From positions 1 through 56,830 of the forward strand of contig NZ_RPRY01000009.1 in NCBI RefSeq assembly GCF_003949795.1: a stretch of 56,830 nucleotides of DNA, read 5' to 3'. This document shows, piece by piece, positions 18,827 to 26,712 of the stretch; the stretch's first letter is position 1; each line of letters starts with the position of its first letter. The stretch is from Streptomyces sp. WAC06614 (GTDB lineage: Bacteria > Actinomycetota > Actinomycetes > Streptomycetales > Streptomycetaceae). The notes under the pieces were generated by a model. The model was not told the DNA's origin, made no database searches, and worked only from the letters and a program-made list of their open reading frames with translations. A program made the translations under genes and the position numbers.

Positions 18827-19012
18827 ATGTACAAGAGAATGCTTCGCTCGGCGCTTGCCGTTGTTTTCTCCGCCGTTGCGGTATTCGGGGCAGTGGGCGC
18901 GCTCGGCGCGGACGCCGGCAACGTGCAGGCAGAGGTCGACACCGGCTGGACCAGTGCTCCGACGGGTAAGGCGGACACCGGGTGGACCTCGATCCCTGCG
19001 ACGGAGGCGTGA
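18827..19012 (+). CDS. Exported small peptide with two DTGWT repeats
   Basis: A 61-residue precursor-like protein. Residues 1-30 form a classical signal peptide (MYKRMLRSALAVVFSAVAVF, cleavage near ALGADA). The mature part is only about 30 residues and contains a 12-residue imperfect repeat: DTGWTSAPTGKA followed by DTGWTSIPATEA. The start is ATG 18827; a GTG at 18809 with a better ribosome binding site would add six residues (MRTKPT). The stop overlaps the next ATG (TGATG), coupling it to the Rieske-like gene. It could be a signalling or modified peptide precursor. I do not recognise a described family. Confidence 0.75.
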   Translation: MYKRMLRSALAVVFSAVAVFGAVGALGADAGNVQAEVDTGWTSAPTGKADTGWTSIPATEA

Positions 19013-19326
19013 TGACCCCCGACGACCGCGATTTCCGGCGCGAAATGGCCTCCGCCTACCGCTCCGGGTGGCAGTTCATCGATCTCGTCACGGCCATCCC
19101 CCACCCTGGCGATTCGTTGATGGTCACCCTGTTCGGGCAGCCGATCATCGTGGTGCGGGAGGAGGACGAGGACGTTCGTGCCTACCGTTGCCTGCGCCGC
19201 CCCCGGGGCGCGCCGCAGCCCGTCCGCTGCGAGGTCAGGTACGGCATGGTCTTCGTCAACCTGGATCAGCGCGACCACCAGCTCTTCGAGCCCGACATCA
19301 CCACCGCCACCCCCCGCAGTGCCTGA
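19012..19326 (+). CDS. Degenerate Rieske-like small protein
   Basis: A 104-residue protein whose second half follows the pattern of a Rieske [2Fe-2S] domain from ring-hydroxylating oxygenases (LFGQPIIVVREEDEDVRAYR, then RRPRGA, then RYGMVFVNLD). The cluster ligands are not there: the expected C-x-H before RGA reads RRP, and the second pair is reduced to one Cys. It should therefore not hold a cluster. The N-terminus (REMASAYRSGWQFIDLVTAI) resembles the helix preceding such domains. Translationally coupled to the DTGWT peptide gene, so probably a partner acting on or with the peptide; function unknown. Confidence 0.7.
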   Translation: MTPDDRDFRREMASAYRSGWQFIDLVTAIPHPGDSLMVTLFGQPIIVVREEDEDVRAYRCLRRPRGAPQPVRCEVRYGMVFVNLDQRDHQLFEPDITTATPRSA

Positions 19327-19369
19327 CGCGATTCCCCCGTCGTCGCAGATCGCGCAGGTGCTTCCCCCA

Positions 19370-19413
19370 CACAACGGCGCCATCGTGGACCTGAACACGA
19401 TGGCGCCGTTGTG
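19370..19413. terminator. Terminator after Rieske-like gene
   Basis: A perfect 18-bp inverted repeat with an 8-nt loop between convergent genes; probably bidirectional. Confidence 0.9.
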
Positions 19414-19522
19414 CTTGCCCCGTCCAGTACGTGAATCGGACAGGTGAGAGCCCCTCTGCGGCCGGCACTTCTGCGGCCGGCACCCCTACGGCCGGGCCCT
19501 CGGCGGCCGGCCCCGCCGCGGC

Positions 19523-19927
19523 TCAGGCGCGGCCCATCGCGCGGTCCAGCGCGATCTCGATGACCACCCGGTCCGGGTTCGGCGAGGGCGTGCGCCCGTA
19601 GCGCTCCGCGTAGCGCCGTACCGCCTCGGCCACCGAGGCCTCGTCCGTCAGGACGACCGCGCGCCCCTCCAGCGTCGCCCAGCGGCGCCCTTCCATCTGG
19701 CACACCGCGACCCGCGCGCCCGCCGGCTGCGCCGCGATCACGTTGCGGACCTTCTTGCTGTGCTTGTTGCTGATCACCCGGGCCACCCCGGCCTCCGGGT
19801 CGTACGTCACGCCCACCGGCACCACGTGCGGCGTGCCGTCGGGGCGCGGGGTCGTCAGGGTGCACACGTGTCGCTCCCGCCAGAAGGCGAGGTAGGCGGG
19901 CGTCGGGTCGAATGGGTCCTGGGACAT
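19523..19927 (-). CDS. PPOX-class F420-dependent oxidoreductase
   Basis: A 134-residue split-barrel flavin/deazaflavin-binding protein of the pyridoxamine-5'-phosphate-oxidase superfamily. The family pattern is visible in FWRERHVCTLTTPRPDGTPH, VVPVGVTYDPEAGVARVISN and WATLEGRAVVLTDEA. The short single-domain form is typical of F420-binding actinobacterial members. I chose ATG 19927 (MSQDPFDP), because the longer frame runs into the clpB promoter and HAIR box. Substrate unknown. Divergent from clpB. Confidence 0.85.
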   Translation of the reverse strand: MSQDPFDPTPAYLAFWRERHVCTLTTPRPDGTPHVVPVGVTYDPEAGVARVISNKHSKKVRNVIAAQPAGARVAVCQMEGRRWATLEGRAVVLTDEASVAEAVRRYAERYGRTPSPNPDRVVIEIALDRAMGRA

Positions 19928-19951
19928 GGCCGAAGCGTACGCGGGCACCGC

Positions 19952-19972
19952 CTTGAGTGGAATAGACTCAAC
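19952..19972 (+). promoter_or_regulatory. HspR-binding HAIR box of clpB
   Basis: CTTGAGT-N7-ACTCAAC, one mismatch from the HspR consensus, 56 nt upstream of the clpB GTG and 24 nt upstream of the divergent oxidoreductase ATG. Confidence 0.92.
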
Positions 19973-20028
19973 TTTGTGCACGTTGAGCATGTCAGTATCT
20001 GTGCCGTGGTGGAGAGGAGTAGCCGGAC

Positions 20029-22617
20029 GTGGACGCCGAGCTGACCAACAGGAGCAGGGACGCACTGAACGCCGCGAGCAGCCGGGCCGTGAAGGACGGC
20101 CACGCGGACCTGACCCCCGCGCACCTGCTGCTCGCCCTGCTCGCCGGCGAGGACAACGAGAACATCGTCGACCTGCTGGTCGCGACCGACGCCGACCAGG
20201 CCGCCGTACGCACCGGCGCCGAGCGCCTGCTCGCCGGCCTGCCCAGCGTCACCGGCGCCACGGTCGCGCCCCCGCAGCCCAACCGTGAGCTGCTGGCCGT
20301 GATCGCCGAGGCCGCCGAGCGCGCCGAGCGGCTCGGCGACGAGTACCTCTCCACCGAGCACCTGCTCATCGCGATCGCCGCCAAGGGCGGCGCCGCCGGT
20401 GAGGTCCTCGCGCGGCAGGGCGCGACCGCCGAGAAGCTGCAGACCGCCTTCGAGAACGCACGAGGAGGACGGCGGGTGACCACCCCCGACCCGGAGGGCC
20501 AGTACAAGGCCCTCGAGAAGTTCGGCACCGACTTCACCGCGGCGGCCCGTGAGGGCAAGCTGGACCCGGTCATCGGCCGGGACCAGGAGATCCGCCGCGT
20601 GGTGCAGGTGCTGTCCCGCCGTACGAAGAACAATCCGGTCCTCATCGGAGAGCCCGGCGTCGGCAAGACGGCCGTGGTCGAGGGCCTGGCCCAGCGGATC
20701 GTCAAGGGCGACGTCCCCGAGTCGCTGAAGAACAAGCGCCTGGTCTCCCTCGACCTCGGGGCGATGGTCGCGGGCGCCAAGTACCGCGGCGAGTTCGAGG
20801 AGCGCCTGAAGACGGTGCTGGCCGAGATCAAGGACAGCGAAGGCCAGATCATCACCTTCATCGACGAGCTGCACACGGTCGTCGGCGCGGGCGCCGGCGG
20901 GGACTCCTCGATGGACGCGGGCAACATGCTCAAGCCCATGCTCGCCCGCGGCGAGCTGCGCATGGTCGGCGCGACCACCCTGGACGAGTACCGCGAGCGG
21001 ATCGAGAAGGACCCCGCGCTGGAGCGGCGCTTCCAGCAGGTGCTGGTCGCCGAGCCGACCGTCGAGGACACCATCGCCATCCTGCGCGGGCTCAAGGGCC
21101 GCTACGAGGCCCACCACAAGGTCCAGATCAACGACAGCGCCCTGGTCGCCGCCGCCACCCTCTCCGACCGGTACATCACCTCCCGCTTCCTGCCCGACAA
21201 GGCCATCGACCTCGTCGACGAGTCCGCGTCCCGGCTGCGCATGGAGATCGACTCCTCGCCCGTGGAGATCGACGAGCTCCAGCGCGCGGTCGACCGGCTC
21301 CGGATGGAGGAGCTGGCCCTGAAGAACGAGTCGGACCCCGCCTCCAAGGAGCGCCTGGAGAAGCTGCGCAAGGACCTCGCCGACAAGGAGGAGGAGCTGC
21401 GCGGGCTCACGGCCCGCTGGGAGAAGGAGAAGCAGTCCCTCAACCGGGTGGGTGAGCTCAAGGAGCGCCTGGACGACCTGCGCGGCCAGGCGGACCGCGC
21501 CCAGCGCGACGGCGACTTCGACGCCGCCTCCAAGCTGCTCTACGGGGAGATCCCGGCCCTGGAGCGGGAGCTGGCCGAGGCCACCGAGGCGGAGGTCCAG
21601 GCCGCGGCCCGGGACACCATGGTCAAGGAGGAGGTCGGCCCGGACGACATCGCCGACGTGGTCGCCGCCTGGACCGGTATCCCGGCCGGCCGGCTGCTGG
21701 AGGGCGAGACCCAGAAGCTGCTGCGCATGGAGGAGGAGCTGGGCCGGCGCCTGATCGGCCAGAGCGAGGCCGTGCGCGCCGTCTCCGACGCCGTGCGCCG
21801 CACCCGGGCCGGTATCGCCGACCCCGACCGGCCGACGGGCTCGTTCCTGTTCCTCGGCCCCACCGGTGTCGGCAAGACCGAGCTGGCCAAGGCCCTGGCG
21901 GACTTCCTCTTCGACGACGAGCGGGCGATGGTCCGCATCGACATGTCCGAGTACTCCGAGAAGCACGCGGTGGCCCGGCTGGTCGGTGCCCCGCCCGGCT
22001 ACGTCGGCTACGAGGAGGGCGGCCAGCTCACCGAGGCCGTCCGCCGGCGCCCGTACACGGTGGTGCTGCTGGACGAGGTGGAGAAGGCCCACCCCGAGGT
22101 CTTCGACATCCTGCTCCAGGTCCTCGACGACGGCCGGCTCACCGACGGACAGGGCCGGACGGTGGATTTCCGCAACACCATCCTGATCCTGACCTCGAAC
22201 CTGGGGAGCCAGTTCCTGATGGACCCCGCCACCCCGGCGGAGCGCAAGAAGGAGCAGGTCATGGACGTGGTCCGGGCCTCCTTCAAGCCGGAGTTCCTCA
22301 ACCGCCTCGACGACCTGGTGGTCTTCTCCGCGCTGAGCGAGCAGGAGCTCGGCCGGATCGCCGCCCTCCAGATCGGCAAGCTGGCCGAGCGGCTCGCCCA
22401 GCGCCGGCTCACCCTGGACGTCACGCCCGAGGCCCTGGCCTGGCTGGCGGACAAGGGCAACGACCCCGCGTACGGTGCCCGGCCGCTGCGCCGGCTGATC
22501 CAGACCGCGGTCGGCGACCGGCTGGCCAAGGAGATCCTGGCCGGCGAGATCAAGGACGGCGACACCGTCCGGGTCGACGTCGCGGGCGAGGACCTGCTGG
22601 TCGGCAAGGCCCTCTGA
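20029..22617 (+). CDS. clpB: Disaggregase ClpB
   Basis: An 862-residue Hsp100 of normal length. The N-terminal Clp-N repeats occupy about 1-140. The first AAA+ module has Walker [14 protein letters not shown] (about residue 205) and [13 protein letters not shown] coiled-coil M-domain covers about 400-520, with alternating Glu/Lys/Arg/Leu. The second AAA+ module has [15 protein letters not shown] (about 607) and [15 protein letters not shown]. The C-terminal oligomerisation domain is complete. It dissolves protein aggregates together with DnaK. Start is GTG 20029 ([10 protein letters not shown]). Controlled by HspR through the upstream HAIR box. Confidence 0.98.
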   Translation: MDAELTNRSRDALNAASSRAVKDGHADLTPAHLLLALLAGEDNENIVDLLVATDADQAAVRTGAERLLAGLPSVTGATVAPPQPNRELLAVIAEAAERAERLGDEYLSTEHLLIAIAAKGGAAGEVLARQGATAEKLQTAFENARGGRRVTTPDPEGQYKALEKFGTDFTAAAREGKLDPVIGRDQEIRRVVQVLSRRTKNNPVLIGEPGVGKTAVVEGLAQRIVKGDVPESLKNKRLVSLDLGAMVAGAKYRGEFEERLKTVLAEIKDSEGQIITFIDELHTVVGAGAGGDSSMDAGNMLKPMLARGELRMVGATTLDEYRERIEKDPALERRFQQVLVAEPTVEDTIAILRGLKGRYEAHHKVQINDSALVAAATLSDRYITSRFLPDKAIDLVDESASRLRMEIDSSPVEIDELQRAVDRLRMEELALKNESDPASKERLEKLRKDLADKEEELRGLTARWEKEKQSLNRVGELKERLDDLRGQADRAQRDGDFDAASKLLYGEIPALERELAEATEAEVQAAARDTMVKEEVGPDDIADVVAAWTGIPAGRLLEGETQKLLRMEEELGRRLIGQSEAVRAVSDAVRRTRAGIADPDRPTGSFLFLGPTGVGKTELAKALADFLFDDERAMVRIDMSEYSEKHAVARLVGAPPGYVGYEEGGQLTEAVRRRPYTVVLLDEVEKAHPEVFDILLQVLDDGRLTDGQGRTVDFRNTILILTSNLGSQFLMDPATPAERKKEQVMDVVRASFKPEFLNRLDDLVVFSALSEQELGRIAALQIGKLAERLAQRRLTLDVTPEALAWLADKGNDPAYGARPLRRLIQTAVGDRLAKEILAGEIKDGDTVRVDVAGEDLLVGKAL

Positions 22618-22716
22618 GACCGTTTGCTACGCCCGGAGCGGATCGCGCCCGTGGGGCTACCACCCCGCGGGCGCGATGGGGGAGGATGAAAGCATCCGCA
22701 CGAAGGGAAGTACACG

Positions 22717-23250
22717 GTGAGCATCGACCCGGCCTCGATTCCTAACTTCGGGGGCCAGCCCGAGCCGCAGGCCTCAGGACCGGCGGGCCCCGTCGTCCCT
22801 GACCAGGACCTGGTCAAGCAGCTGCTGGAGCAGATGGAGCTCAAGTACGTCGTCGACGAAGAGGGTGACCTCGCGGCGCCGTGGGAGGAGTTCCGCACCT
22901 ACTTCATGTTCCGCGGCGAGGCGGAGCAGCAGGTCTTCTCGGTCCGGACGTTCTACGACCGGCCGCACAAGCTCGAGGAGAAGCCGCAGCTCCTGGAGAC
23001 CATCGACGACTGGAACCGTCGCACCCTGTGGCCGAAGGTCTACACCCACACCCACGACGACGGCTCCGTCCGTCTGATCGGTGAGGCGCAGATGCTGATC
23101 GGCACCGGCGTGGCCCTGGAGCACTTCGTGTCCTCCACGGTGAGCTGGGTCCGCGCCTCCATCGAGTTCGACAAGTGGCTGCTGGAGCAGCTCGGCCTGG
23201 AGCAGGAGCTCGAGGGCGAGCAGGGCGACGACGAGGGCGACGCCGAGTAG
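22717..23250 (+). CDS. YbjN-domain protein
   Basis: A 177-residue acidic protein with a YbjN fold (LVKQLLEQMELKYVVDEEGD, TYFMFRGEAEQQVFSVRTFY, LLETIDDWNRRTLWPKVY). These resemble type III secretion chaperone-like folds and are widespread in actinobacteria, with unclear cellular roles. Starts at GTG 22717 after GAAGGGAAG. The C-terminus is a run of Glu/Asp. No operon partner. Confidence 0.85.
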   Translation: MSIDPASIPNFGGQPEPQASGPAGPVVPDQDLVKQLLEQMELKYVVDEEGDLAAPWEEFRTYFMFRGEAEQQVFSVRTFYDRPHKLEEKPQLLETIDDWNRRTLWPKVYTHTHDDGSVRLIGEAQMLIGTGVALEHFVSSTVSWVRASIEFDKWLLEQLGLEQELEGEQGDDEGDAE

Positions 23251-23271
23251 CCGTCCCCCCTCGCGGTCCGT

Positions 23272-23313
23272 ACGGGCCGGGTCGGCGTGCACCCGCACGC
23301 CGACCCGGCCCGT
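23272..23313 (+). terminator. Terminator after YbjN gene
   Basis: A perfect 19-bp stem (ACGGGCCGGGTCGGCGTGC and its complement) with loop ACCC, 22 nt past the YbjN stop codon. Confidence 0.92.
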
Positions 23314-23328
23314 CTGCGTCTTCGCAGG

Positions 23329-23393
23329 TCAGCCGTGCAGGCGGGCCAGCCGGGAGACGGCTTCCTCCAGGACCTCGACGCGCTTGCAGAAGG
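23329..23393 (-). pseudogene. Detached C-terminal remnant of the aminotransferase gene
   Basis: Read on the minus strand, this 65-nt piece encodes FCKRVEVLEEAVSRLARLHG followed by a stop. It aligns residue for residue with the C-terminus of the aminotransferase 1 kb away (FCKRTVVLQEAVERLGRLAR-stop). Homology ends abruptly at the shared 13-bp sequence CGCTTGCAGAAGG. It is best explained as the original 3' end of that gene, displaced when the toxin-antitoxin-like pair was inserted. Confidence 0.75.
23381..23393 (+). repeat. 13-bp direct repeat flanking the TA-like insert (left copy)
   Basis: CGCTTGCAGAAGG, identical to 24420-24432 and in the same position relative to the aminotransferase FCKR codons. 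The two copies bracket the two-gene insert and behave like junction or attachment sequences. Confidence 0.7.
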
Positions 23394-23461
23394 GCAAGGC
23401 GTGAGCACGGAGCACCAAGGGCGCTCTGGCGATCAGAACACGATCTGAGTACAGTCTGAGT

Positions 23462-23947
23462 ATGAGCCTTGCTTACCTGGGAGCCGAGCCCGAATCGGTT
23501 TCGTTCACGGATCTGTCGAGAAACCCGAAGGCCGTAGCCGCCCGGGCTGCCGCTCTCGGTGCTCTGCGTGTCACGCATCGGGACGCGCCCGACATGGTGC
23601 TGACGACGGCCGTGCATGCGGAGCGCACCGAGGAGAACCTCACGACGGCGTCACGGCTCTTCCTCGCGCTCATGAAGCACGATGACGGAGCCCGGTCGCT
23701 CCTGCTGGCGCTGCCCGAAGTCTTCCCTTGGGTGCGGCACCTGGACGACGCAGAGATGCGTGCGTTCACGGTGGAACTCCTGGAAGCGCTTTCCGATGCG
23801 GCGGAGCTGGGTGCGCGGGAGGCCGTGCACCGCGTGCTCGTCTCCTGGAGGGCGACGGCTCGTATCAACGCGGATCCGGAGCAGCTCAAGGAGGCTCTGC
23901 GTCCGCTCGACGGGGATGACCTGGGGCCGGTCGAGGTGGGCGGGTGA
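23462..23947 (+). CDS. Phd/YefM-like antitoxin candidate
   Basis: A 161-residue protein. The first 45 residues resemble the prevent-host-death antitoxin N-terminus (VSFTDLSRNPKAVAARAAAL, then LRVTHRDAPDMVLTT), which normally forms the DNA-binding dimer. The longer alpha-helical C-terminus (about 50-150) is unusual for this family. The ATG is preceded almost immediately by direct repeats CTGAGTA, which may be an autoregulatory operator. Its stop overlaps the next GTG (GTGA), the coupling typical of toxin-antitoxin operons. Confidence 0.75.
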   Translation: MSLAYLGAEPESVSFTDLSRNPKAVAARAAALGALRVTHRDAPDMVLTTAVHAERTEENLTTASRLFLALMKHDDGARSLLLALPEVFPWVRHLDDAEMRAFTVELLEALSDAAELGAREAVHRVLVSWRATARINADPEQLKEALRPLDGDDLGPVEVGG

Positions 23948-24294
23948 GCCCGAAGAAGGGCGATCGTGTCAGCGTCCCACCCCTGAGCGGGTGGAACGTG
24001 GTCTTCGGGACCACGGAGGCGGTGACGGGGTGGGAGGAACTGTGCCGCGCGGCGCTGCCCAGTGCCCACCGCTGCCTTGAGGCACTGCGCACCGACCCGT
24101 TGTCGCGTGACAACTGGAACCGTCAGCACCAGCTGCGCGGGAGGCTCTCCACCAAGGAGTGGAAGGGATCCGCCCTGGAGCAGTGGGAGTTCGAAGTCAC
24201 GAGTGGCGGCCGCGTGCGCTATTTGGTCAGCCCGGAAACGGCGACCGTCATTCTGGTCTACGCGTCCACTCGGCATCCCAAGGACACCGAGTAG
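23944..24294 (+). CDS. RelE/HigB-like toxin candidate
   Basis: A 116-residue protein starting at GTG 23944. The C-terminal part (WEFEVTSGGRVRYLVSPETA, TVILVYASTRHPKDTE) follows the RelE/ParE-superfamily pattern of small mRNA interferases: basic residues after a beta strand, then V-x-Y-A-x-T-x-H-P-K. The N-terminal half (GWEELCRAALPSAHRCLEAL) is the helical part. Coupled to the antitoxin-like gene. Toxin activity is inferred from family resemblance and gene order only. Confidence 0.75.
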   Translation: MSPKKGDRVSVPPLSGWNVVFGTTEAVTGWEELCRAALPSAHRCLEALRTDPLSRDNWNRQHQLRGRLSTKEWKGSALEQWEFEVTSGGRVRYLVSPETATVILVYASTRHPKDTE

Positions 24295-24367
24295 CTCGTC
24301 CTCCCGTGCGGCACGGGCTCCGGCCGGAAGGCCGGGCCCCATGCCCGCACGTCCACCTGGCTCGCTC

Positions 24368-25555
24368 TCAGCGGGCCAGCCGACCGAGGCGCTCAACCGC
24401 CTCCTGCAATACAACCGTCCGCTTGCAGAAGGCCCAGCGGACCTGGGTGCGGCCGGCCTCCTTGTCGTCGTAGAAGACGGCGTTCGGGATGGCCACCACC
24501 CCGCAGCGTTCCGGCAGGGCCCGGCAGAAGGCCAGGCCGTCGCGCTCGCCGAGCGGGGCGATGTCGGTGGTGATGAAGTACGTGCCCTGCGGCCGGTGGA
24601 CCGTGAGGCCGGCCCGTTCCAGGCCGTCCGCGAGCAGGTCCCGCCGGGCCCGCAGGTCCGCGCGGAACTGCTCGTAGTACGTGTCGGGCAGGGCGAGCGC
24701 CTCGGCGACGGCGTACTGGAACGGCCCGGAGGAGACGTACGTCAGGAACTGCTTGGCCGAGCGGACCGCCGCGACCAGGGCCGGGGTGGCGGTGATCCAC
24801 CCGACCTTCCAGCCGGTGAACGAGAAGGTCTTGCCGGCCGAGGAGATGGTCACCGTGCGCTCGCGCATGCCCGGCAGCGAGGCCAGCGGGACGTGGGAGC
24901 CCTCGAAGACCAGGTGCTCGTAGACCTCGTCCGTGACCACCAGCAGATCCCGTTCCACCGCGAGCTCCGCGACGGCCGCCAGTTCCGCCGGTCCGAGGAC
25001 GGTGCCCGTGGGGTTGTGCGGGGTGTTCAGCAGCAGCAGCCGGGTGCGGCCGGTGACGGCGGCGCGCAGCTCGTCCAGGTCGAGGCCGAAGCTCCCGTCG
25101 CGGGGGCGCAGGGTGACCGGGACCCGGGTGGCACCGGCCATGGCGATGCAGGCCGCGTACGAGTCGTAGAAGGGTTCGAGCGCGATGACCTCGTCGCCGG
25201 GCTCCAGCAGCGCGAGCAGGGCGGCGGCGATGGCCTCGGTCGCGCCGGCGGTGACCAGGACCTCGGTGTCGGGGTCGTACCGCAGACCGTAGAAGCGCTC
25301 CTGGTGCGCAGCGACGGCAAGGCGCAGCTCGGGGACGCCCGGGCCCGGCGGGTACTGGTTGCCGCGGCCGTCGCGGATCGCCCGGACGGCCGCCTCGGCG
25401 ATCTCGGTGGGGCCGTCGGTGTCGGGGAAGCCCTGGCCGAGGTTGATCGAACCGGTGCGGGTGGCCAGCGCCGACATCTCGGCGAAGATCGTGGTGCCGA
25501 AGGAGGCGAGTCGGCGGTTCAGGAGGGGGCGGCTGCCGCCCACGGGTGCGCTCAT
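24368..25555 (-). CDS. PLP-dependent class I/II aminotransferase
   Basis: A 395-residue fold-type I aminotransferase. Recognisable parts are GSINLGQGFPDTDGP, the NTPHNPTGTVLGPAEL loop, VVTDEVYEHLVFEG with the cofactor-binding Asp and Tyr, and SSAGKTFSFTGWKVGW with the PLP-binding lysine. It resembles kynurenine/methionine aminotransferases and actinobacterial DapC; the substrate cannot be decided. Start ATG 25555. The last 20 residues are encoded at the junction with the TA-like insert, and an older version of that end remains at 23329-23393, so the present C-terminus may be a replacement. Confidence 0.92.
   Translation of the reverse strand: MSAPVGGSRPLLNRRLASFGTTIFAEMSALATRTGSINLGQGFPDTDGPTEIAEAAVRAIRDGRGNQYPPGPGVPELRLAVAAHQERFYGLRYDPDTEVLVTAGATEAIAAALLALLEPGDEVIALEPFYDSYAACIAMAGATRVPVTLRPRDGSFGLDLDELRAAVTGRTRLLLLNTPHNPTGTVLGPAELAAVAELAVERDLLVVTDEVYEHLVFEGSHVPLASLPGMRERTVTISSAGKTFSFTGWKVGWITATPALVAAVRSAKQFLTYVSSGPFQYAVAEALALPDTYYEQFRADLRARRDLLADGLERAGLTVHRPQGTYFITTDIAPLGERDGLAFCRALPERCGVVAIPNAVFYDDKEAGRTQVRWAFCKRTVVLQEAVERLGRLAR
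24420..24432 (+). repeat. 13-bp direct repeat flanking the TA-like insert (right copy)
   Basis: CGCTTGCAGAAGG inside the aminotransferase 3' end, identical to 23381-23393. Confidence 0.7.
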
Positions 25556-25692
25556 GGCGCCATCCTGGGCGGAACCTCTGGATTGGCTCAAGTGTGCTTT
25601 GGGCCGCGCGCGGCGGGGGCATCCCCCCTGCACACGGGACGGGGGATCCCGTACCCCGGGGGACCGGGGCCATTCGGAAGGGGGCGAGGGCG

Positions 25693-25932
25693 ATGTTCCT
25701 GGCCTTTGTCTTCGCTGCATTCATGGTGCTCGTCGTCGGCTGTGTCGTGCTCGTCGCACGGTCCGGCAGCGGCGGCGGGTCGGGGAAGGCGCACCGCTCG
25801 GGTGGCAGCTCCAGCCACAGCTGGTGGGCGTCCGACGGCGGCTCCTCGTCCTCGTCGTGCTCCTCCTCGTCCTCGTGCGGCTCGTCCTCGTCGTCCTGCG
25901 GCGGGGGTGGCGGCGCGCTGTTGAACACGTGA
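25693..25932 (+). CDS. Small membrane protein with Ser/Cys/Gly-rich tail
   Basis: A 79-residue protein. Residues 1-23 are one hydrophobic helix (MFLAFVFAAFMVLVVGCVVL) followed by a Gly/Ser linker. The last 30 residues are almost only Ser, Cys and Gly with regularly spaced Cys pairs (SSSSSCSSSSSCGS, SSSCGGGGG). This could be a lipid- or metal-associated tail. GAAGGGGGCGAGGG before the ATG is a strong ribosome binding site. No function known; such short proteins recur next to this aminotransferase in Streptomyces as far as I recall. Confidence 0.6.
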   Translation: MFLAFVFAAFMVLVVGCVVLVARSGSGGGSGKAHRSGGSSSHSWWASDGGSSSSSCSSSSSCGSSSSSCGGGGGALLNT

Positions 25933-26049
25933 ACTGTGTAGCCCCCGGGGGGATGTAAACCCCGTCAAGTTGGGTAAAAACGCTGTGAGTGCCGTGCCTT
26001 TCATGATTCCCTCGGTTGAGTTTCCCTCGCGCGTTTGCGGAGCCGACTC

Positions 26050-26568
26050 ATGCTCACGACCCTCCAGACCACCTACACCGACACGCGTGCCGCCGACCTC
26101 GCCTGGGCCCTGGGCCGTGACCGGCTGCCCGCCCTGGCCGTACTGAATCTCGAACTCGCCAGCGCGAAGGTGGAGCTGCGCCTGCTCGGGGCCTCCCACC
26201 AGGTGCTGCTGGAGGAGGGCGAGGTCCTGTGCTCCGAGACGGTCGCCTGCATGCCCGGCAGCTGTACGCCGCTGCCGCTGGGGGTGGCCAAGCGGGTGGG
26301 TGACTGGGAGTACGAGTTCGCCGCGCGCGTGGAGACCCTCTCGCAGGGGTCGTTCGCAGGCCGGGCGCAGGAGCTGCTGGCGCTGGTCGCCGACCATCCC
26401 AACGGGCTGGCCGGCACCTTTCCGGGCAGTCCGCACGCGTTCACGGCGATGCTGGTGCAGCGCCACGAGGGCCAGGTGCGCTGGCGCACCTGGCACGCGT
26501 ACCCCCAGGAGGGTCAACTCGTGGCGACGCGTACCCGGGTCGGGGTACGGATGACGGCGGCCCTGTAG
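26050..26568 (+). CDS. DUF2617 family protein
   Basis: A 172-residue protein matching DUF2617: DLAWALGRDRLPALAVLNLE, LRLLGASHQVLLEEGEVLCS, then ETVACMPGS and HAFTAMLVQRHEGQVRWRTW. Function unknown. Start ATG 26050 gives the usual MLTTLQTTYTDT N-terminus. It is followed in the same direction by the spermidine synthase gene after 144 nt, a pairing I associate with Streptomyces genomes. Confidence 0.85.
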   Translation: MLTTLQTTYTDTRAADLAWALGRDRLPALAVLNLELASAKVELRLLGASHQVLLEEGEVLCSETVACMPGSCTPLPLGVAKRVGDWEYEFAARVETLSQGSFAGRAQELLALVADHPNGLAGTFPGSPHAFTAMLVQRHEGQVRWRTWHAYPQEGQLVATRTRVGVRMTAAL

Positions 26569-26638
26569 CCGGGCCCGGCGGAGCGCGGGGCGCGCAGGCG
26601 CGCGATCGTTTCTGCGGCCTCCTTCCGGTTACGCCAAC

Positions 26639-26657
26639 CGGGCTTAGCCTCACCTCA
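26639..26657 (+). promoter_or_regulatory. Possible iron box (DmdR-like) upstream of spermidine synthase
   Basis: CGGGCTTAGCCTCACCTCA matches the DmdR/IdeR-type 19-bp box TTAGGTTAGGCTCACCTAA at 13 of 19 positions, with the right half nearly intact. It lies 56 nt before the ATG. Weak left half, so uncertain. Confidence 0.35.
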
Positions 26658-26712
26658 GTTGCACCCATGTGGGTGACCTGATGGGAGCGGGACCTGACGT
26701 ACGGTTCGCTGC

